A stretch of 64,000 nucleotides of DNA, taken from contig NZ_CP121634.1 in assembly GCF_029714945.1 (NCBI RefSeq), positions 7,027,001-7,091,000 of the forward strand. Reading direction: 5' to 3'. The stretch comes from Bradyrhizobium sp. CIAT3101 (lineage in GTDB: Bacteria; Pseudomonadota; Alphaproteobacteria; Rhizobiales; Xanthobacteraceae). The translations under genes were made by a program, and so were the position numbers. Under the pieces are notes generated by a model that did not search any database, had not been told where the DNA came from, and worked only from the letters and a program-made list of their open reading frames with translations. This document shows, in pieces, positions 51,899 to 62,280 of the stretch (positions are counted from its first letter, which is position 1; the number at the start of each line of letters is the position of its first letter).

Positions 51899-53677
51899 AT
51901 GACCTACCGCGCGCCGATTTCTGACATGCTGCTGTCGCTCAACCATGGCGCCGGCCTCAAGGCCGCCGTGGACGCCGGCCATTACGGCGATTTCGACGGC
52001 GACATCGTGTCGGCGGTGCTGGAGGAAGCCGGCAAGTTCGCGACCGACGTGCTGGCGCCGCTCAACAAGGTCGGCGACGAGCACGGCATCAAGCTCGACG
52101 ACGGCAAGGTCACGACCGCGCCGGGCTGGCCGGATGCCTACAAGCGCTGGACCGACGGCGGCTGGAACGCGGTGTCCGGGCCGGAAGATTTCGGCGGCCA
52201 GGGCCTGCCGATGGCGATCAACGCCGCCTGCACCGAAATCTGGAGCGCCTCCAACGTCGCCTTCGGCCTCTGCCCGCTGCTGACGGCGTCTGCAATCGAG
52301 GCGCTCGATGCGCATGGCAGCGACGAGCTGAAATCGATCTATCTCGAAAAGCTCGTCACCGGCGAATGGACCGGCACCATGCAGCTCACGGAAGCACAGG
52401 CCGGCTCCGACGTCGGTGCGCTGCGCACCCGCGCCGACAAGCAGGCCGACGGCACCTATCGCATCAAGGGGACGAAGATCTTCATCACCTATGGCGAGCA
52501 CGACATGACCGACAACATCGTGCATTTCGTGCTGGCGCGCCTGCCGGACGCGCCCGCCGGCACCAAGGGGATCTCGCTCTTTCTCGTTCCCAAGTTCATG
52601 GTCAATGCCGACGGCTCGCTCGGTGCGCGCAACGACATCTTCGCTTCCGGCGTCGAGCACAAGCTCGGCATGCACGCCTCGCCGACCTGCACCATGACCA
52701 TGGGCGACCATGGCGGCGCGATCGGTTTCCTGATCGGCGAGGAGAACCAGGGCATGCGCTGCATGTTCACGATGATGAACCAGGCCCGTCTCGGCGTCGG
52801 CCTGGAGGGTGTCGGCGTCGCCGATCGCGCCTATCAGCAGGCGCTGGCCTATGCGCAGGAGCGCAAGCAGGGCCGCGCCGTCGGCAAGAAGGGCGACGGG
52901 TCGGATGCGATCTTCGTGCATCCCGACGTCAAGCGCATGCTGATGCGGATGCGGGCGCAGACCGCGGCCGCACGCACCATCTGCTATGCGACCGCGGTCG
53001 CGCTCGACGTGTCCCTGCGCGCCAAGGATCCGAAGGTGCGCGCCGATGCTGCTGCGCGCGCCGCGCTGCTGACGCCGATGGCAAAGGGCTATTCCACCGA
53101 TATCGGCAACGAGGTCGCCTATCTCGGCGTGCAGGTGCATGGCGGCATGGGCTTCATCGAAGAGACCGGCGCCGCGCAGCACTATCGCGATGCCCGCATC
53201 ACCGCGATCTATGAGGGCACCAACGGCATCCAGGCGATCGACCTCGTCACCCGCAAGCTCGCGGCCAACGGCGGCGCGGCGGTGTGGGCGCTGCTCGACG
53301 AGTTCTCCGCCACCGTGAAGCAGGTCGAAGCTTCCAACGATCCTGCCTTCGGCACCACGGGCGTGAAACTGCGCGAGGCGCTGGAGGCGCTGACGCGCAC
53401 GAGCAAGTGGCTGCTGGAGCGCGTCACCTCTGCGCCGAACGAGGCGCTCGCCGGCGCGACGCCGTATCTGCAGCAGTTCGGCGCGACGCTCGGCGGCTGC
53501 ATGCTGGCCTCCGAGGCACTCGCCGCCAAGGCCGACGGCAACACGGAAGCCGCGCGTTACGTTTCGCTCGCACGCTTCTTCGCCGAAAACATCACGGTGC
53601 AGGCGCCCGCGCTCGAGCGCACCGTAACGGAGAGCGCGGAGTCGGTCGCGGCGGCGGATGCAGTGTTGCTGGGGTAA
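51899..53677 (+). CDS. Acyl-CoA dehydrogenase, DmdC-type
   Basis: A 592-residue flavoprotein of the long acyl-CoA dehydrogenase class that also includes 3-methylmercaptopropionyl-CoA dehydrogenase. N-terminal domain DMLLSLNHGAGLKA, middle domain TMQLTEAQAGSDVGALRTRA, and C-terminal domain with the conserved YEGTNGIQAIDLVTRKLA (the YEGTNxIQ motif that contributes the catalytic base). The extra C-terminal 110 residues are typical of this class. It oxidises an acyl-CoA to the enoyl-CoA with FAD. It is a housekeeping gene just outside the island. Confidence 0.9.
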   Translation: MTYRAPISDMLLSLNHGAGLKAAVDAGHYGDFDGDIVSAVLEEAGKFATDVLAPLNKVGDEHGIKLDDGKVTTAPGWPDAYKRWTDGGWNAVSGPEDFGGQGLPMAINAACTEIWSASNVAFGLCPLLTASAIEALDAHGSDELKSIYLEKLVTGEWTGTMQLTEAQAGSDVGALRTRADKQADGTYRIKGTKIFITYGEHDMTDNIVHFVLARLPDAPAGTKGISLFLVPKFMVNADGSLGARNDIFASGVEHKLGMHASPTCTMTMGDHGGAIGFLIGEENQGMRCMFTMMNQARLGVGLEGVGVADRAYQQALAYAQERKQGRAVGKKGDGSDAIFVHPDVKRMLMRMRAQTAAARTICYATAVALDVSLRAKDPKVRADAAARAALLTPMAKGYSTDIGNEVAYLGVQVHGGMGFIEETGAAQHYRDARITAIYEGTNGIQAIDLVTRKLAANGGAAVWALLDEFSATVKQVEASNDPAFGTTGVKLREALEALTRTSKWLLERVTSAPNEALAGATPYLQQFGATLGGCMLASEALAAKADGNTEAARYVSLARFFAENITVQAPALERTVTESAESVAAADAVLLG

Positions 53678-53704
53678 CCTGAAAGCCTGGACACGTCGGG
53701 TGGA

Positions 53705-54964
53705 TTATCCCACCTTACGATCCTGCTCGGGCGATAGATCGCGCGTGACGGCTGCCCGTCTTCCCGGCCGCCACAGCACGATGCCGGCCGCAATGACATC
53801 GAGCACCACGCACATCGCGAACGCCATGGTGTAATCGCCGCTCACGCTGCGCACGAGGCCGACGATGCCGGGGCCGAAGGCGCTGACGATGCCGCTGATC
53901 GACGTCCCCAACCCCATCGCGGCTGCGAAAGCCGTGCTGCCGATCTCGCGCTGGATGATCAAAGGCGGGAACGTGATCATGTTGCCGATCGAGAAGCCAT
54001 AGACGGCGCAACAGATGAGCAGCACGGTCGGGCTCTGGCTCTGCAGCAGAACGAACAGCGCCGCCGCCTGGCTCGTCATCGACGCGGCGCAGGCAAGCCG
54101 CGGATCGAGCCGGTCGACGAACAGGCCGAGCGACAGCCGGCCGACCACCGCCATCGCGGCCATGATGGTGACCGCCAGGCCGGCACTGGCGCGGCCGATC
54201 AGCGGCTCGAGAAACGTCACCTGGTGGATGATGAATCCCATTTGCGCGAGCAACGCGATCGCGATCGGCAGGACCATGGTCCAGAATGACGCATTGGCGA
54301 GCAGATCCTTGCGCGAATGACCCGCGGCCTTGGCCCCGGATATACCAGCTGCATTCGGTGCCGCATCGACCGGCCAGCCGGTGAAGACGACGACGACCGG
54401 CAGCACCAGCACCACCATCACGATGGTGGCCACCAGCATGGCTGAGCGAAAGCCGATGCTGCTGCTGAGCGCCAGCAAAACCGGGACCAGGATGATGCCG
54501 CCGAAGGTCGCGCCGTTGAAGGCGAGGCTGAGCGCAAGCCCGCGGCGCCGCACGAACCACGCGTTCAGCACCGTTGCGATCACCACCGAGCCCATGCCGG
54601 TCCAGCCGACCGACATCAGCGCATAGGCAAGATAGAGCTGCCAGGGCGCCTGCATCAGAGCCAGCAGCGCGGTCGATGCGCCAAGCGCGGCCAGCCCGCA
54701 CAGGATCAACGCCCGCAGCCCGATGCGGGCAAGCAGATCGTCGGTGAAAATGACAAGGACGGAGGTCAGCAGGAACGAGAATGTGCTGGCCGTGGACACC
54801 AGCGTACCGGGCCAGCCATGCGCGCGCTGGAGCTCGGCGAGATAGACGCCCTGGCCATAGAGACCAAAGCCGAACATGAAGAAGGCCATCAGGAAGCAGG
54901 CCAGCACCACGCGCCAGCCGCGGTAGTGAACCGAGGATTCGTCAACGCCCGTTGCGGCAATCAT
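53705..54964 (-). CDS. MFS transporter (monocarboxylate-porter type)
   Basis: A 419-residue major facilitator with twelve spans: VLACFLMAFFMFGFGLYGQG (span 1), VYLAELQRAHGWPGTLVS, motif A-like LLARIGLRALILCG, later VDRLDPRLACAASMT. The layout resembles the oxalate/formate and monocarboxylate MFS families. Substrate unknown. It converges with the acyl-CoA dehydrogenase, 27 bases between stops. Confidence 0.8.
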   Translation of the reverse strand: MIAATGVDESSVHYRGWRVVLACFLMAFFMFGFGLYGQGVYLAELQRAHGWPGTLVSTASTFSFLLTSVLVIFTDDLLARIGLRALILCGLAALGASTALLALMQAPWQLYLAYALMSVGWTGMGSVVIATVLNAWFVRRRGLALSLAFNGATFGGIILVPVLLALSSSIGFRSAMLVATIVMVVLVLPVVVVFTGWPVDAAPNAAGISGAKAAGHSRKDLLANASFWTMVLPIAIALLAQMGFIIHQVTFLEPLIGRASAGLAVTIMAAMAVVGRLSLGLFVDRLDPRLACAASMTSQAAALFVLLQSQSPTVLLICCAVYGFSIGNMITFPPLIIQREIGSTAFAAAMGLGTSISGIVSAFGPGIVGLVRSVSGDYTMAFAMCVVLDVIAAGIVLWRPGRRAAVTRDLSPEQDRKVG

Positions 54965-55262
54965 CGATCAAGTGTCGGCCTCCTGAACGAGACGGCTGAT
55001 CGTGCCGCACAACCACCGGTTTTTCAAATTAAACATTGTAGCCAATTGTTGCAATGCGCAAAACGCCGCAGCATATGGGAGGCAGCTTTCGCATCACGGT
55101 TCCCCCGTACGAATGCAATGTCGGACGGGTGTCATGCAACCGCCCACCGGCATCCCCACCGAATTGGTGAGCCGCAGGATTGGCACGCCGGCCGGATCAT
55201 GTAGGCTGAGCTATGCTAAGACTCGCCGATGGCAGGCGCCGCGGCGGCCGCAGGGAGTGTTC

Positions 55263-56021
55263 ATGCCGAACGGCAATATCGTCGTCACCGAAGAGCGTGG
55301 AACGCGCGTCATCACCCTGCGCCGCCCGAGCAAGAAGAACGCGATCACCCAGGACATGTATCGCGAGATGAGCCGCGCGATCGACACCGCGCAGAACAAT
55401 CCCGATATCCGTTGCATGATCATCACCGGCGGCTCCGGCGTGTTCACGGCCGGCGATGACATCGACGATTTCATGCACGCGGATACTTCGCGTCCGGAAA
55501 CCTTGTCAGACGGCGCCAAATTTCTCTATTCGCTCACCCTCAACGTCAAACCGATCATTGCCGCCGTGGACGGTGCCTCGATCGGCGTGGGGACGGTGAT
55601 GCTGTTCCACTGCGACTATGTGCTCGCCTCCACCGCTGCGACATTCTCCGCGCCCTATATCCATCTCGGACTCGTGCCGGTCGGAGCTGCCAGCCTGTTG
55701 ATGCCGCACACGATGGGATACCAGCGCGCCTTTGCAATGCTGGTGATGGGGCGCAGCTTCACCGCCGCGGAGGCCCATGCCGCCGGCTTCGTCAACACCG
55801 TGGTGTCGCCGGGACATACCGAAGTCGAGGCCCGCAAGGTGGCGCGCGAGATCTGCCGGCTGCCGGCCGAAGCGGTTGCGACCTCGCGCAAGCTGCTGCG
55901 TGCCCCGCCGGAAGAACTCACCCGCCGCATCGATCAGGAGGGCCATCTGTTCGGCGAGCGGCTGAAATCCGGCGAAGCGATCGCCGCGTTCAACGCGTTT
56001 GCGAACAGGAAGAAGCGATAG
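55263..56021 (+). CDS. Enoyl-CoA hydratase/isomerase family protein
   Basis: A 252-residue crotonase-fold protein: RVITLRRPSKKNAITQDMYR, CMIITGGSGVFTAGDDIDDF (oxyanion hole), VKPIIAAVDGASIGVGTVML and YVLASTAATFSAPYIHLGLV. The GxGxG-type and DGASIGVG segments bind CoA. It hydrates or isomerises enoyl-CoA, and with the nearby acyl-CoA dehydrogenase would catalyse successive steps of beta-oxidation. ATG 55263 is chosen; the longer frame upstream lacks coding character. Confidence 0.85.
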   Translation: MPNGNIVVTEERGTRVITLRRPSKKNAITQDMYREMSRAIDTAQNNPDIRCMIITGGSGVFTAGDDIDDFMHADTSRPETLSDGAKFLYSLTLNVKPIIAAVDGASIGVGTVMLFHCDYVLASTAATFSAPYIHLGLVPVGAASLLMPHTMGYQRAFAMLVMGRSFTAAEAHAAGFVNTVVSPGHTEVEARKVAREICRLPAEAVATSRKLLRAPPEELTRRIDQEGHLFGERLKSGEAIAAFNAFANRKKR

Positions 56022-56083
56022 GCCTCGGCGCGATCACGACAATGCTTCGTGAAATCTTCGCGCGGAACGACTACTCTGATTCC

Positions 56084-57745
56084 ATGCGATACCAATCCAT
56101 CCTTGCTGCGCTCGCGCTCATCTTCGCCCTGCCCGCCGCAGCCCAGACCGCAGCGCCCGTCGAGCTGCGCATCCTCGCGATCAACGATTTCCACGGCAAT
56201 CTCCGTCCGCCGCCGGGCGGCATCCGCATCAACGATCCCGAGGACAAGAGCAAGAAGGTGATGGTCGCCGCCGGCGGCGCCGAGTACATGGCGACGCTGG
56301 TGAAGCAATTGCGCGAGGGGCACAAGAACACCATCTTCGTCGCCGCCGGCGACCTGATCGGTGCGAGCCCGTTCCTGTCGGCGATGTTTCACGACGAACC
56401 GTCGGTCGAGGCGCTCTCGATGATGGGGCTTGCGATCACCTCGGTCGGCAATCACGAATTCGACGAGGGCAAGACCGAGCTGCTCAGGATGCAGAACGGC
56501 GGCTGCCATCCGGAAGATGGATGCCAGGGGCCGCATCCGTTCACCGGAGCAAAATTCCACTACCTCGCGGCTTCCACCATCGAGACCGCGACCGGCAAGA
56601 GCGTGTTGCCGCCTTACGAGATCAGGGAATTCGAGGGCATCCCGGTCGCCTTTATCGGGCTGACCTTGAAGGAGACCGCCGGCATCGTCTCTCCGTCGGG
56701 CATTGCCGGGCTCGAATTTCGCGACGAGGCCGAGACGGTGAACGCGCTGGTGCCGCAACTGAAGGCGCGAGGCGTCGAGGCGATCGTGGTGCTGATCCAC
56801 CAGGGCGGCGAGCCCTCCGGCGACTACAACGAATGCCCGGCGATCACGGGGCCCATCGTCGATATTGTGAAAAAATTCGACCGCGCCGTCGACGTCGTGG
56901 TCAGCGGCCACACCCATCGTGCCTATGTTTGCAATATCGACGGCAGGCTCGTCACCAGCGGCGACAAATACGGCACGCTGGTCACTGCGATCGACCTCAA
57001 GCTCGATCCGGCAACGCGCGACATCGTCAGCGCCAAGGCCGAGAACGTCATCGTCGCCAACGCGTCGCTCGCCAAGGATCCCGAGCAGACCGCGCTGATC
57101 GACGCCTATGACAAGCTCTCGGCGCCGATCGCCAACCGGCCGGCCGGATCGGTGACGCAGACGCTGTCGCGCGTCCCGAACGAGGCCGGTGAAAGCGCGC
57201 TCGGCGACGTCATTGCCGATGCACAGCTCGCCGCAACCAGGGACGCCAAGGATGGCAGCGCTGTCATCGCGCTCACCAATCCCGGCGGCATCCGCACCGA
57301 CATCATTCCGAAAGAGAACGGCGCGGTGTCGGTGTCCTACGGCGAGCTGTTCGCGAGCCAGCCATTTCGCAACCGCCTCGTCACGATGACGCTCACGGGC
57401 AACCAGCTCAAGGACATGCTGGAGCAGCAATGGCTCGATCCGAAGCGGCCGCGGATCCTCCAGGTGTCGATCGGATTCAGCTATAGCTGGGATGCGTCAA
57501 AGCAGTTCGGCGAACGCGTGATGGCCGACAAAATGACGCTCAATGGCAAACCGATCGAGCCGGGTACCGGCTACCGCGTGACCGTCAACGATTACCTCGC
57601 CGTCGGCGGCGACGGGTTTACGGTCGCGAAACAGGGCGCTTCGCCGCAATATGGCGGCTATGACGCCGATGCGCTGTTTGCCTTTTTCAAGGCACATGGT
57701 CCGATCGGCCCGCTGCCGCCGACCCGCATCCTGCGCGTGAATTGA
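56084..57745 (+). CDS. 5'-nucleotidase / 2',3'-cyclic phosphodiesterase, UshA-type
   Basis: A 553-residue periplasmic metallophosphatase. Signal peptide YQSILAALALIFALPAAAQT. The catalytic domain has ILAINDFHGNLRPP, AAGDLIGASP, VGNHEFDEGKTELLRM and VVSGHTHRAYVC with the H/D ligands of the dimetal centre. The C-terminal 5'-nucleotidase domain carries NPGGIRTDI and VSYGELFASQPFRNRLV. It removes phosphate from nucleotides in the periplasm for purine and phosphate recovery. ATG 56084 starts the signal peptide. Confidence 0.9.
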   Translation: MRYQSILAALALIFALPAAAQTAAPVELRILAINDFHGNLRPPPGGIRINDPEDKSKKVMVAAGGAEYMATLVKQLREGHKNTIFVAAGDLIGASPFLSAMFHDEPSVEALSMMGLAITSVGNHEFDEGKTELLRMQNGGCHPEDGCQGPHPFTGAKFHYLAASTIETATGKSVLPPYEIREFEGIPVAFIGLTLKETAGIVSPSGIAGLEFRDEAETVNALVPQLKARGVEAIVVLIHQGGEPSGDYNECPAITGPIVDIVKKFDRAVDVVVSGHTHRAYVCNIDGRLVTSGDKYGTLVTAIDLKLDPATRDIVSAKAENVIVANASLAKDPEQTALIDAYDKLSAPIANRPAGSVTQTLSRVPNEAGESALGDVIADAQLAATRDAKDGSAVIALTNPGGIRTDIIPKENGAVSVSYGELFASQPFRNRLVTMTLTGNQLKDMLEQQWLDPKRPRILQVSIGFSYSWDASKQFGERVMADKMTLNGKPIEPGTGYRVTVNDYLAVGGDGFTVAKQGASPQYGGYDADALFAFFKAHGPIGPLPPTRILRVN

Positions 57746-57880
57746 TGCGGATGAAGCCCGCGCGGAACGGGACAACCCTTTGCCATTCGCGGTGGAACGC
57801 ATAGATTGGGTTTTGCATTGCGTTTTGGCGCCGGATGCGCCAAGCGACGTCGAGAGTTCGTTCCCTGTGAGGCCGACCTG

Positions 57881-58810
57881 ATGAGCACGCTCCTCCTTTC
57901 CCACAAGGCCTGCCTCGACCACGTCACGCCGCCGGGACACCCTGAAAGACCCGACCGCCTGCGCGCGGTGGAGGAGGCGCTGTCGGTCGAGCGCTTCCAG
58001 TTCCTGGCGCGCGACCTCGCGCCGGAGGGCGATCTCGATCTCGTCACGCTGTGCCACAACGAGCATTACGTCACCGAGCTGCGCCACATCGCGCCGACCA
58101 GCGGCCAGGTCTATATCGACGGCGACACCTCGATGTCCCCCGGCACGTGGGAAGCGGTGATGCGCGGCGTCGGCGGTGCGGTGGCTGCGACCGAAGCGGT
58201 GATGAACGGCGAGCACCGCAACGCCTTCGTCGCGGTGCGCCCGCCCGGCCATCACGCCGAGATCGGCAAGCCGATGGGCTTCTGCTTCTTCGACAATGTC
58301 GCGATCGCCGCGCGCCATGCGCAGCGCAAATACGGCATCAAGCGCGCGGCCATCGTCGATTTCGACGTTCACCACGGCAACGGCACCCAGGACATCTTCT
58401 GGTCGGACCCGACCGTGATGTACTGCTCGACGCATCAAATGCCGCTGTTTCCGGGCACCGGCGCCAAGGGCGAGCGCGGCGATCACGACACCATCGTCAA
58501 TGCGCCGCTCGCCTCGGAAGACGGCGGGCCCGAATTCCGCAGCGCGTTCGAGAATCTGATCCTGCCGCAACTCGAGAAATTCAGCCCTGAGCTGCTCATC
58601 ATCTCCGCGGGCTTCGACGCACATTACCGCGATCCGCTGGCCTCGCTGAATTTGCGCGCGGAGGACTATTCCTGGGTTACGCGCAAGCTAATGGACCTCG
58701 CCGACAAGTCCGCTGGCGGCCGCGTTGTTTCTGTGCTCGAAGGCGGCTACGACCTGCAAGGACTGAAAGAATCTGTTACGGCGCATGTCGGCGCCCTGAT
58801 GGGCGCCTAG
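57881..58810 (+). CDS. Histone deacetylase-family protein
   Basis: A 309-residue protein of the arginase/HDAC fold: LLSHKACLDHVTPPGHPERP, catalytic His pair RPPGHHAEIG, zinc-binding DFDVHHGNGTQDIFWSD and ISAGFDAHYRDPLASL. It deacetylates amides such as acetylpolyamines or, in bacteria, other substrates, with Zn. It precedes xseB with 74 bases between. Physiological substrate unknown. Confidence 0.9.
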   Translation: MSTLLLSHKACLDHVTPPGHPERPDRLRAVEEALSVERFQFLARDLAPEGDLDLVTLCHNEHYVTELRHIAPTSGQVYIDGDTSMSPGTWEAVMRGVGGAVAATEAVMNGEHRNAFVAVRPPGHHAEIGKPMGFCFFDNVAIAARHAQRKYGIKRAAIVDFDVHHGNGTQDIFWSDPTVMYCSTHQMPLFPGTGAKGERGDHDTIVNAPLASEDGGPEFRSAFENLILPQLEKFSPELLIISAGFDAHYRDPLASLNLRAEDYSWVTRKLMDLADKSAGGRVVSVLEGGYDLQGLKESVTAHVGALMGA

Positions 58811-58884
58811 ACGGACCCGCCACATAAAGCCCGCAAAACTCTGCTGTTTGAGATGGCAAGCGAATCGGGCAATCGGAAACGGAT

Positions 58885-59136
58885 ATGGCCGAAAATACCC
58901 AAGTCGACGTCTCCCGGCTCACCTTCGAGCGCGCGATCGAGGAACTCGAAACGATCGTGAAGCGGCTCGAGGACGGCAAGGTGCCGCTCGAGGAATCCGT
59001 CACGATCTACGAGCGCGGCGAAGCCCTGAAGCGCCGCTGCGAGGAACTGTTGCGCCAGGCCGAGGCTCGGGTCGACAAGATCACGACCGATGCCAGCGGC
59101 CAGGCGGTCGGAACCGCACCGCTCGACGTGCAGTAA
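58885..59136 (+). CDS. xseB: Exodeoxyribonuclease VII small subunit
   Basis: Eighty-three residues: VSRLTFERAIEELETIVKRL then EDGKVPLEESVTIYERGEAL, the three-helix fold of XseB, with LRQAEARVDKIT closing. XseB binds XseA several copies to one to form the single-strand DNA-specific exonuclease VII. In alphaproteobacteria xseB is commonly next to dxs, as here. Confidence 0.95.
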   Translation: MAENTQVDVSRLTFERAIEELETIVKRLEDGKVPLEESVTIYERGEALKRRCEELLRQAEARVDKITTDASGQAVGTAPLDVQ

Positions 59137-59719
59137 AGGGCGCTTTCTCTCCCAAAGCTGCCCGTCCCGAGCATCGGTCGCCTGCATTTTTTCAAGATCG
59201 CACGCCGCTATCTCTGCTCCCGGGAGCGAGCAGCCGGGCACCAAAATTGACGAGTTCCCGCGCTGACGCGTTTTCGCCCGGCGAATCCCGTAAAAATGGC
59301 TGTTCTTTCGCCCAGAATCCTGCCAAGGAACCGGGCAAGATTGGAACTTCCCCGCCGGCGCCGCGATTAACCAAATTGGCCCGCCGGTTGCACCTGCATA
59401 CCCGTAAGCGGTCGGGCGGGTTGGCTTTGGCCGAAGCTTTGGTGTAAAGCTGCGCGGAGTGTGGCTTTTTGTTAGCTTTGACGTGGGGACCGATTTCCGA
59501 CGACAAGAGCTTCAAATCGCTAATGAAATTGGCTGGGACGGACGAAGCCGATCTACGTGACAGGGATCACAGAGACTGAACCGGAGCGCACTTAAGCTCA
59601 CCTAAGCTTGAAGACGGGGCCTTGCCCCATGCAGGTGGCTCCGACGGTTTGAGGACTCGCGCTGCGCCGACATTGTGCAAACCCATCGCGCACCGGAATG
59701 ACCTTCCGGCGCTGACAAA
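59137..59719. other. xseB-dxs intergenic region
   Basis: A 583-base gap with no gene I can support. Overlapping short frames on both strands lack coding character. It probably carries the dxs promoter. No terminator or RNA structure stood out. Confidence 0.45.
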
Positions 59720-59731
59720 TTGGAAATCGCC

Positions 59732-61660
59732 GTGAACGCATATAGTAAAACGCCGCTTCTCGACACCATCCGGACGCCGGAAGACCTGCGCAAGCTCAAG
59801 GTCGAGCAGGTTCGCCAGGTCGCCGACGAGCTGCGTCAGGAGACCATCGATGCCGTCTCGGTGACCGGCGGTCACTTCGGCGCGGGTCTCGGTGTGGTCG
59901 AGCTCACCACCGCGATCCACTACGTCTTCGACACGCCGCGCGATCGGCTGATCTGGGACGTCGGCCACCAGGCCTATCCGCACAAGATCCTCACCGGACG
60001 CCGCGACCGCATCCGCACCTTGCGCACCGGCGGCGGCCTCTCCGGCTTCACCAAGCGCAGCGAGAGCGATTACGATCCGTTCGGCGCCGCGCATTCCTCG
60101 ACCTCGATCTCCGCCGGCCTCGGCATGGCCGTCGCGCGCGACCTCGCCGGCGGCAAGAACAACGTTATCGCAGTGATCGGTGACGGTGCGATGTCGGCAG
60201 GCATGGCCTACGAGGCCATGAACAATGCGGGCGCCATGAACTCGCGCCTGATCGTCATCCTCAACGACAATGACATGTCGATCGCGCCGCCGGTCGGCGC
60301 CATGAGCGCCTATCTGTCGCGCCTCTACTCCGGCAAGACCTATCGCACCCTGCGCGATGCGGCCAAGCAGATCAACAAGCGCTTGCCGAAGATCCTCGCC
60401 AACCGCGCCAACCGCGTCGAGGAATATTCCCGCGGCTTCATGATGGACGGCGGCACGCTGTTCGAAGAGCTCGGCTTCTATTACGTCGGCCCGATCGACG
60501 GCCATAACCTCGACCATCTGCTGCCCGTACTGAAGAACGTGCGCGACATGGAGACCGGCCCGATCCTGGTCCACGTCGTGACACAGAAGGGCAAGGGCTA
60601 CGGCCCGGCGGAAGCGTCCGCCGACAAGTACCACGCCGTCGTCAAGTTCGACGTCGCGACCGGCACCCAGGCGAAAGCCAAGCCGAACGCGCCGGCCTAC
60701 CAGAACGTGTTCGGCCAGAGCCTGGTCAAGGAAGCCCAGAAGGACGAGAAGATCGTCGCAATCACCGCGGCGATGCCGTCGGGCACCGGCGTCGACATCT
60801 TCAACAAGGCTTTCCCCGACCGCACCTTCGACGTCGGTATCGCCGAACAGCACGCGGTGACCTTCGCCGCCGGTCTTGCGACCGAAGGCTACAAGCCGTT
60901 CTGCGCGATCTACTCGACCTTCCTGCAGCGCGGCTACGACCAGATCGTCCATGACGTCGCGATCCAGAACCTGCCCGTGCGCTTCGCCATCGACCGCGCC
61001 GGCCTCGTCGGTGCCGACGGCGCGACGCATGCCGGCTCGTTCGACAACGCCTATCTCGGCTGTCTGCCGAACATGGTGATCATGGCGGCGGCCGACGAAG
61101 CCGAACTCGTGCACATGGTGGCGACCCAGGTTGCGATCGACGACCGTCCGAGCTCGCTGCGCTATCCGCGCGGCGAAGGCCGCGGCATCGAGATGCCCGA
61201 CGTCGGCGTTCCCCTCGAGATCGGCAAGGGACGCATGATCCGCCAGGGCAACAAGATCGCCCTGCTCTCCTTCGGCACGCGTCTGGCCGAATGCGAGAAG
61301 GCGGCCGACGAGCTCGCCGCCCATGGCCTCTCGACCTCGATTGCGGATGCGCGCTTCATGAAGCCGCTCGACACCGAGCTGGTGCTCAAGCTCGCCCGCG
61401 ACCACGACGTTCTGATCACGGTGGAAGAAGGTTCGATCGGCGGCTTCGGCTCGCATGTCGCGCAGTTCCTGACCGATCAGGGCGTGCTCGACACCGGCAT
61501 GGTCAAGTTCCGCACGATGGTCCTGCCCGACGTGTTCCAGGATCACGACACGCCGAACGCGATGTACGCCCGCGCCGGTCTCGACGCCAAGGGCATCGTC
61601 GCCAAGGTGTTCGAAGCGCTCGGCAAGGACGTCAAGACCGAGACGGTCAAGCTCGCCTGA
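59732..61660 (+). CDS. dxs: 1-deoxy-D-xylulose-5-phosphate synthase
   Basis: A 642-residue thiamine-diphosphate enzyme: [40 protein letters not shown] (His for TPP proton relay), [20 protein letters not shown] (TPP-binding GDG...NN motif) and [20 protein letters not shown] (conserved Glu and His). It joins pyruvate and glyceraldehyde-3-phosphate to DXP, the first step of the MEP isoprenoid pathway and of thiamine and pyridoxal synthesis. GTG 59732 ([13 protein letters not shown]) fits the family's usual start. TTG 59720 would add four residues. Confidence 0.95.
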   Translation: MNAYSKTPLLDTIRTPEDLRKLKVEQVRQVADELRQETIDAVSVTGGHFGAGLGVVELTTAIHYVFDTPRDRLIWDVGHQAYPHKILTGRRDRIRTLRTGGGLSGFTKRSESDYDPFGAAHSSTSISAGLGMAVARDLAGGKNNVIAVIGDGAMSAGMAYEAMNNAGAMNSRLIVILNDNDMSIAPPVGAMSAYLSRLYSGKTYRTLRDAAKQINKRLPKILANRANRVEEYSRGFMMDGGTLFEELGFYYVGPIDGHNLDHLLPVLKNVRDMETGPILVHVVTQKGKGYGPAEASADKYHAVVKFDVATGTQAKAKPNAPAYQNVFGQSLVKEAQKDEKIVAITAAMPSGTGVDIFNKAFPDRTFDVGIAEQHAVTFAAGLATEGYKPFCAIYSTFLQRGYDQIVHDVAIQNLPVRFAIDRAGLVGADGATHAGSFDNAYLGCLPNMVIMAAADEAELVHMVATQVAIDDRPSSLRYPRGEGRGIEMPDVGVPLEIGKGRMIRQGNKIALLSFGTRLAECEKAADELAAHGLSTSIADARFMKPLDTELVLKLARDHDVLITVEEGSIGGFGSHVAQFLTDQGVLDTGMVKFRTMVLPDVFQDHDTPNAMYARAGLDAKGIVAKVFEALGKDVKTETVKLA

Positions 61661-61698
61661 GGGCGAGCTTCGACCTCACGCGAAGCGGCGCGACGTTC

Positions 61699-62253
61699 AT
61701 GAAAATCTATCTGGCAGGTCCCGATGTGTTCCTGCCGGATGCGGTTGAGATCGGCCGGCAGAAAGCCGCGATCTGCGCTGCCCACGGCCTCACCGGCCTC
61801 TATCCCCTCGACAACGCCATCGACCTCACCGCGCCTGATGCGTCGCGGCAGATCTTTTGCGGCAATGAGGCCATGATGGACGGGGCCGACGCCATCATCG
61901 CCAATCTCACCCCGTTCCGGGGCGCCGGTGCCGATCCCGGCACCGTCTACGAGCTCGGCTACATGGCCGGGCGCCGCAAGCTCTGCCTGGCCTATTCCAA
62001 CGATGGCGCCACCTATGCCGACCGCGTCGGGCGCTTCACGGCCGTCACCTCCGAAGACGGGCGGCTCGTCGACGCACAGGGGCTGACGGTCGAGGATTTC
62101 GGCCTCGTCGACAATCTCATGATGATCCACGCGCTGGAGCTGCACGGCTGCCCACTGGTGACGCCCGCAGAACCGCCGGCCGACGTCTGGCACGATCTCG
62201 CCGCGTTCGAGACTTGCGTCCGGATCGCAGCCGCGCGATTGATCGCATCATAG
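61699..62253 (+). CDS. Nucleoside 2-deoxyribosyltransferase
   Basis: A 184-residue Rossmann-like protein: MKIYLAGPDVFLPDAVEIGR, FCGNEAMMDGADAIIANLTP, GADPGTVYELGYMAGRRKLC. The AGP motif and the GT.YELGY glutamate are the signature of nucleoside 2-deoxyribosyltransferases, which transfer deoxyribose between purine bases. The ATG lies 38 bases after the dxs stop, in the same direction, so it is probably co-transcribed. Confidence 0.85.
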   Translation: MKIYLAGPDVFLPDAVEIGRQKAAICAAHGLTGLYPLDNAIDLTAPDASRQIFCGNEAMMDGADAIIANLTPFRGAGADPGTVYELGYMAGRRKLCLAYSNDGATYADRVGRFTAVTSEDGRLVDAQGLTVEDFGLVDNLMMIHALELHGCPLVTPAEPPADVWHDLAAFETCVRIAAARLIAS

Positions 62254-62280
62254 ACGTTTCAATCGTCTTTCGGAGAGACC

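Noticed and set aside
51800..53182. Long minus-strand open frame (460 codons)
   Set aside because: Antisense shadow of the acyl-CoA dehydrogenase; His/Arg/Gly-rich composition typical of shadows in GC-rich DNA.
59567..61546. 659-codon minus-strand open frame
   Set aside because: Antisense shadow of dxs.
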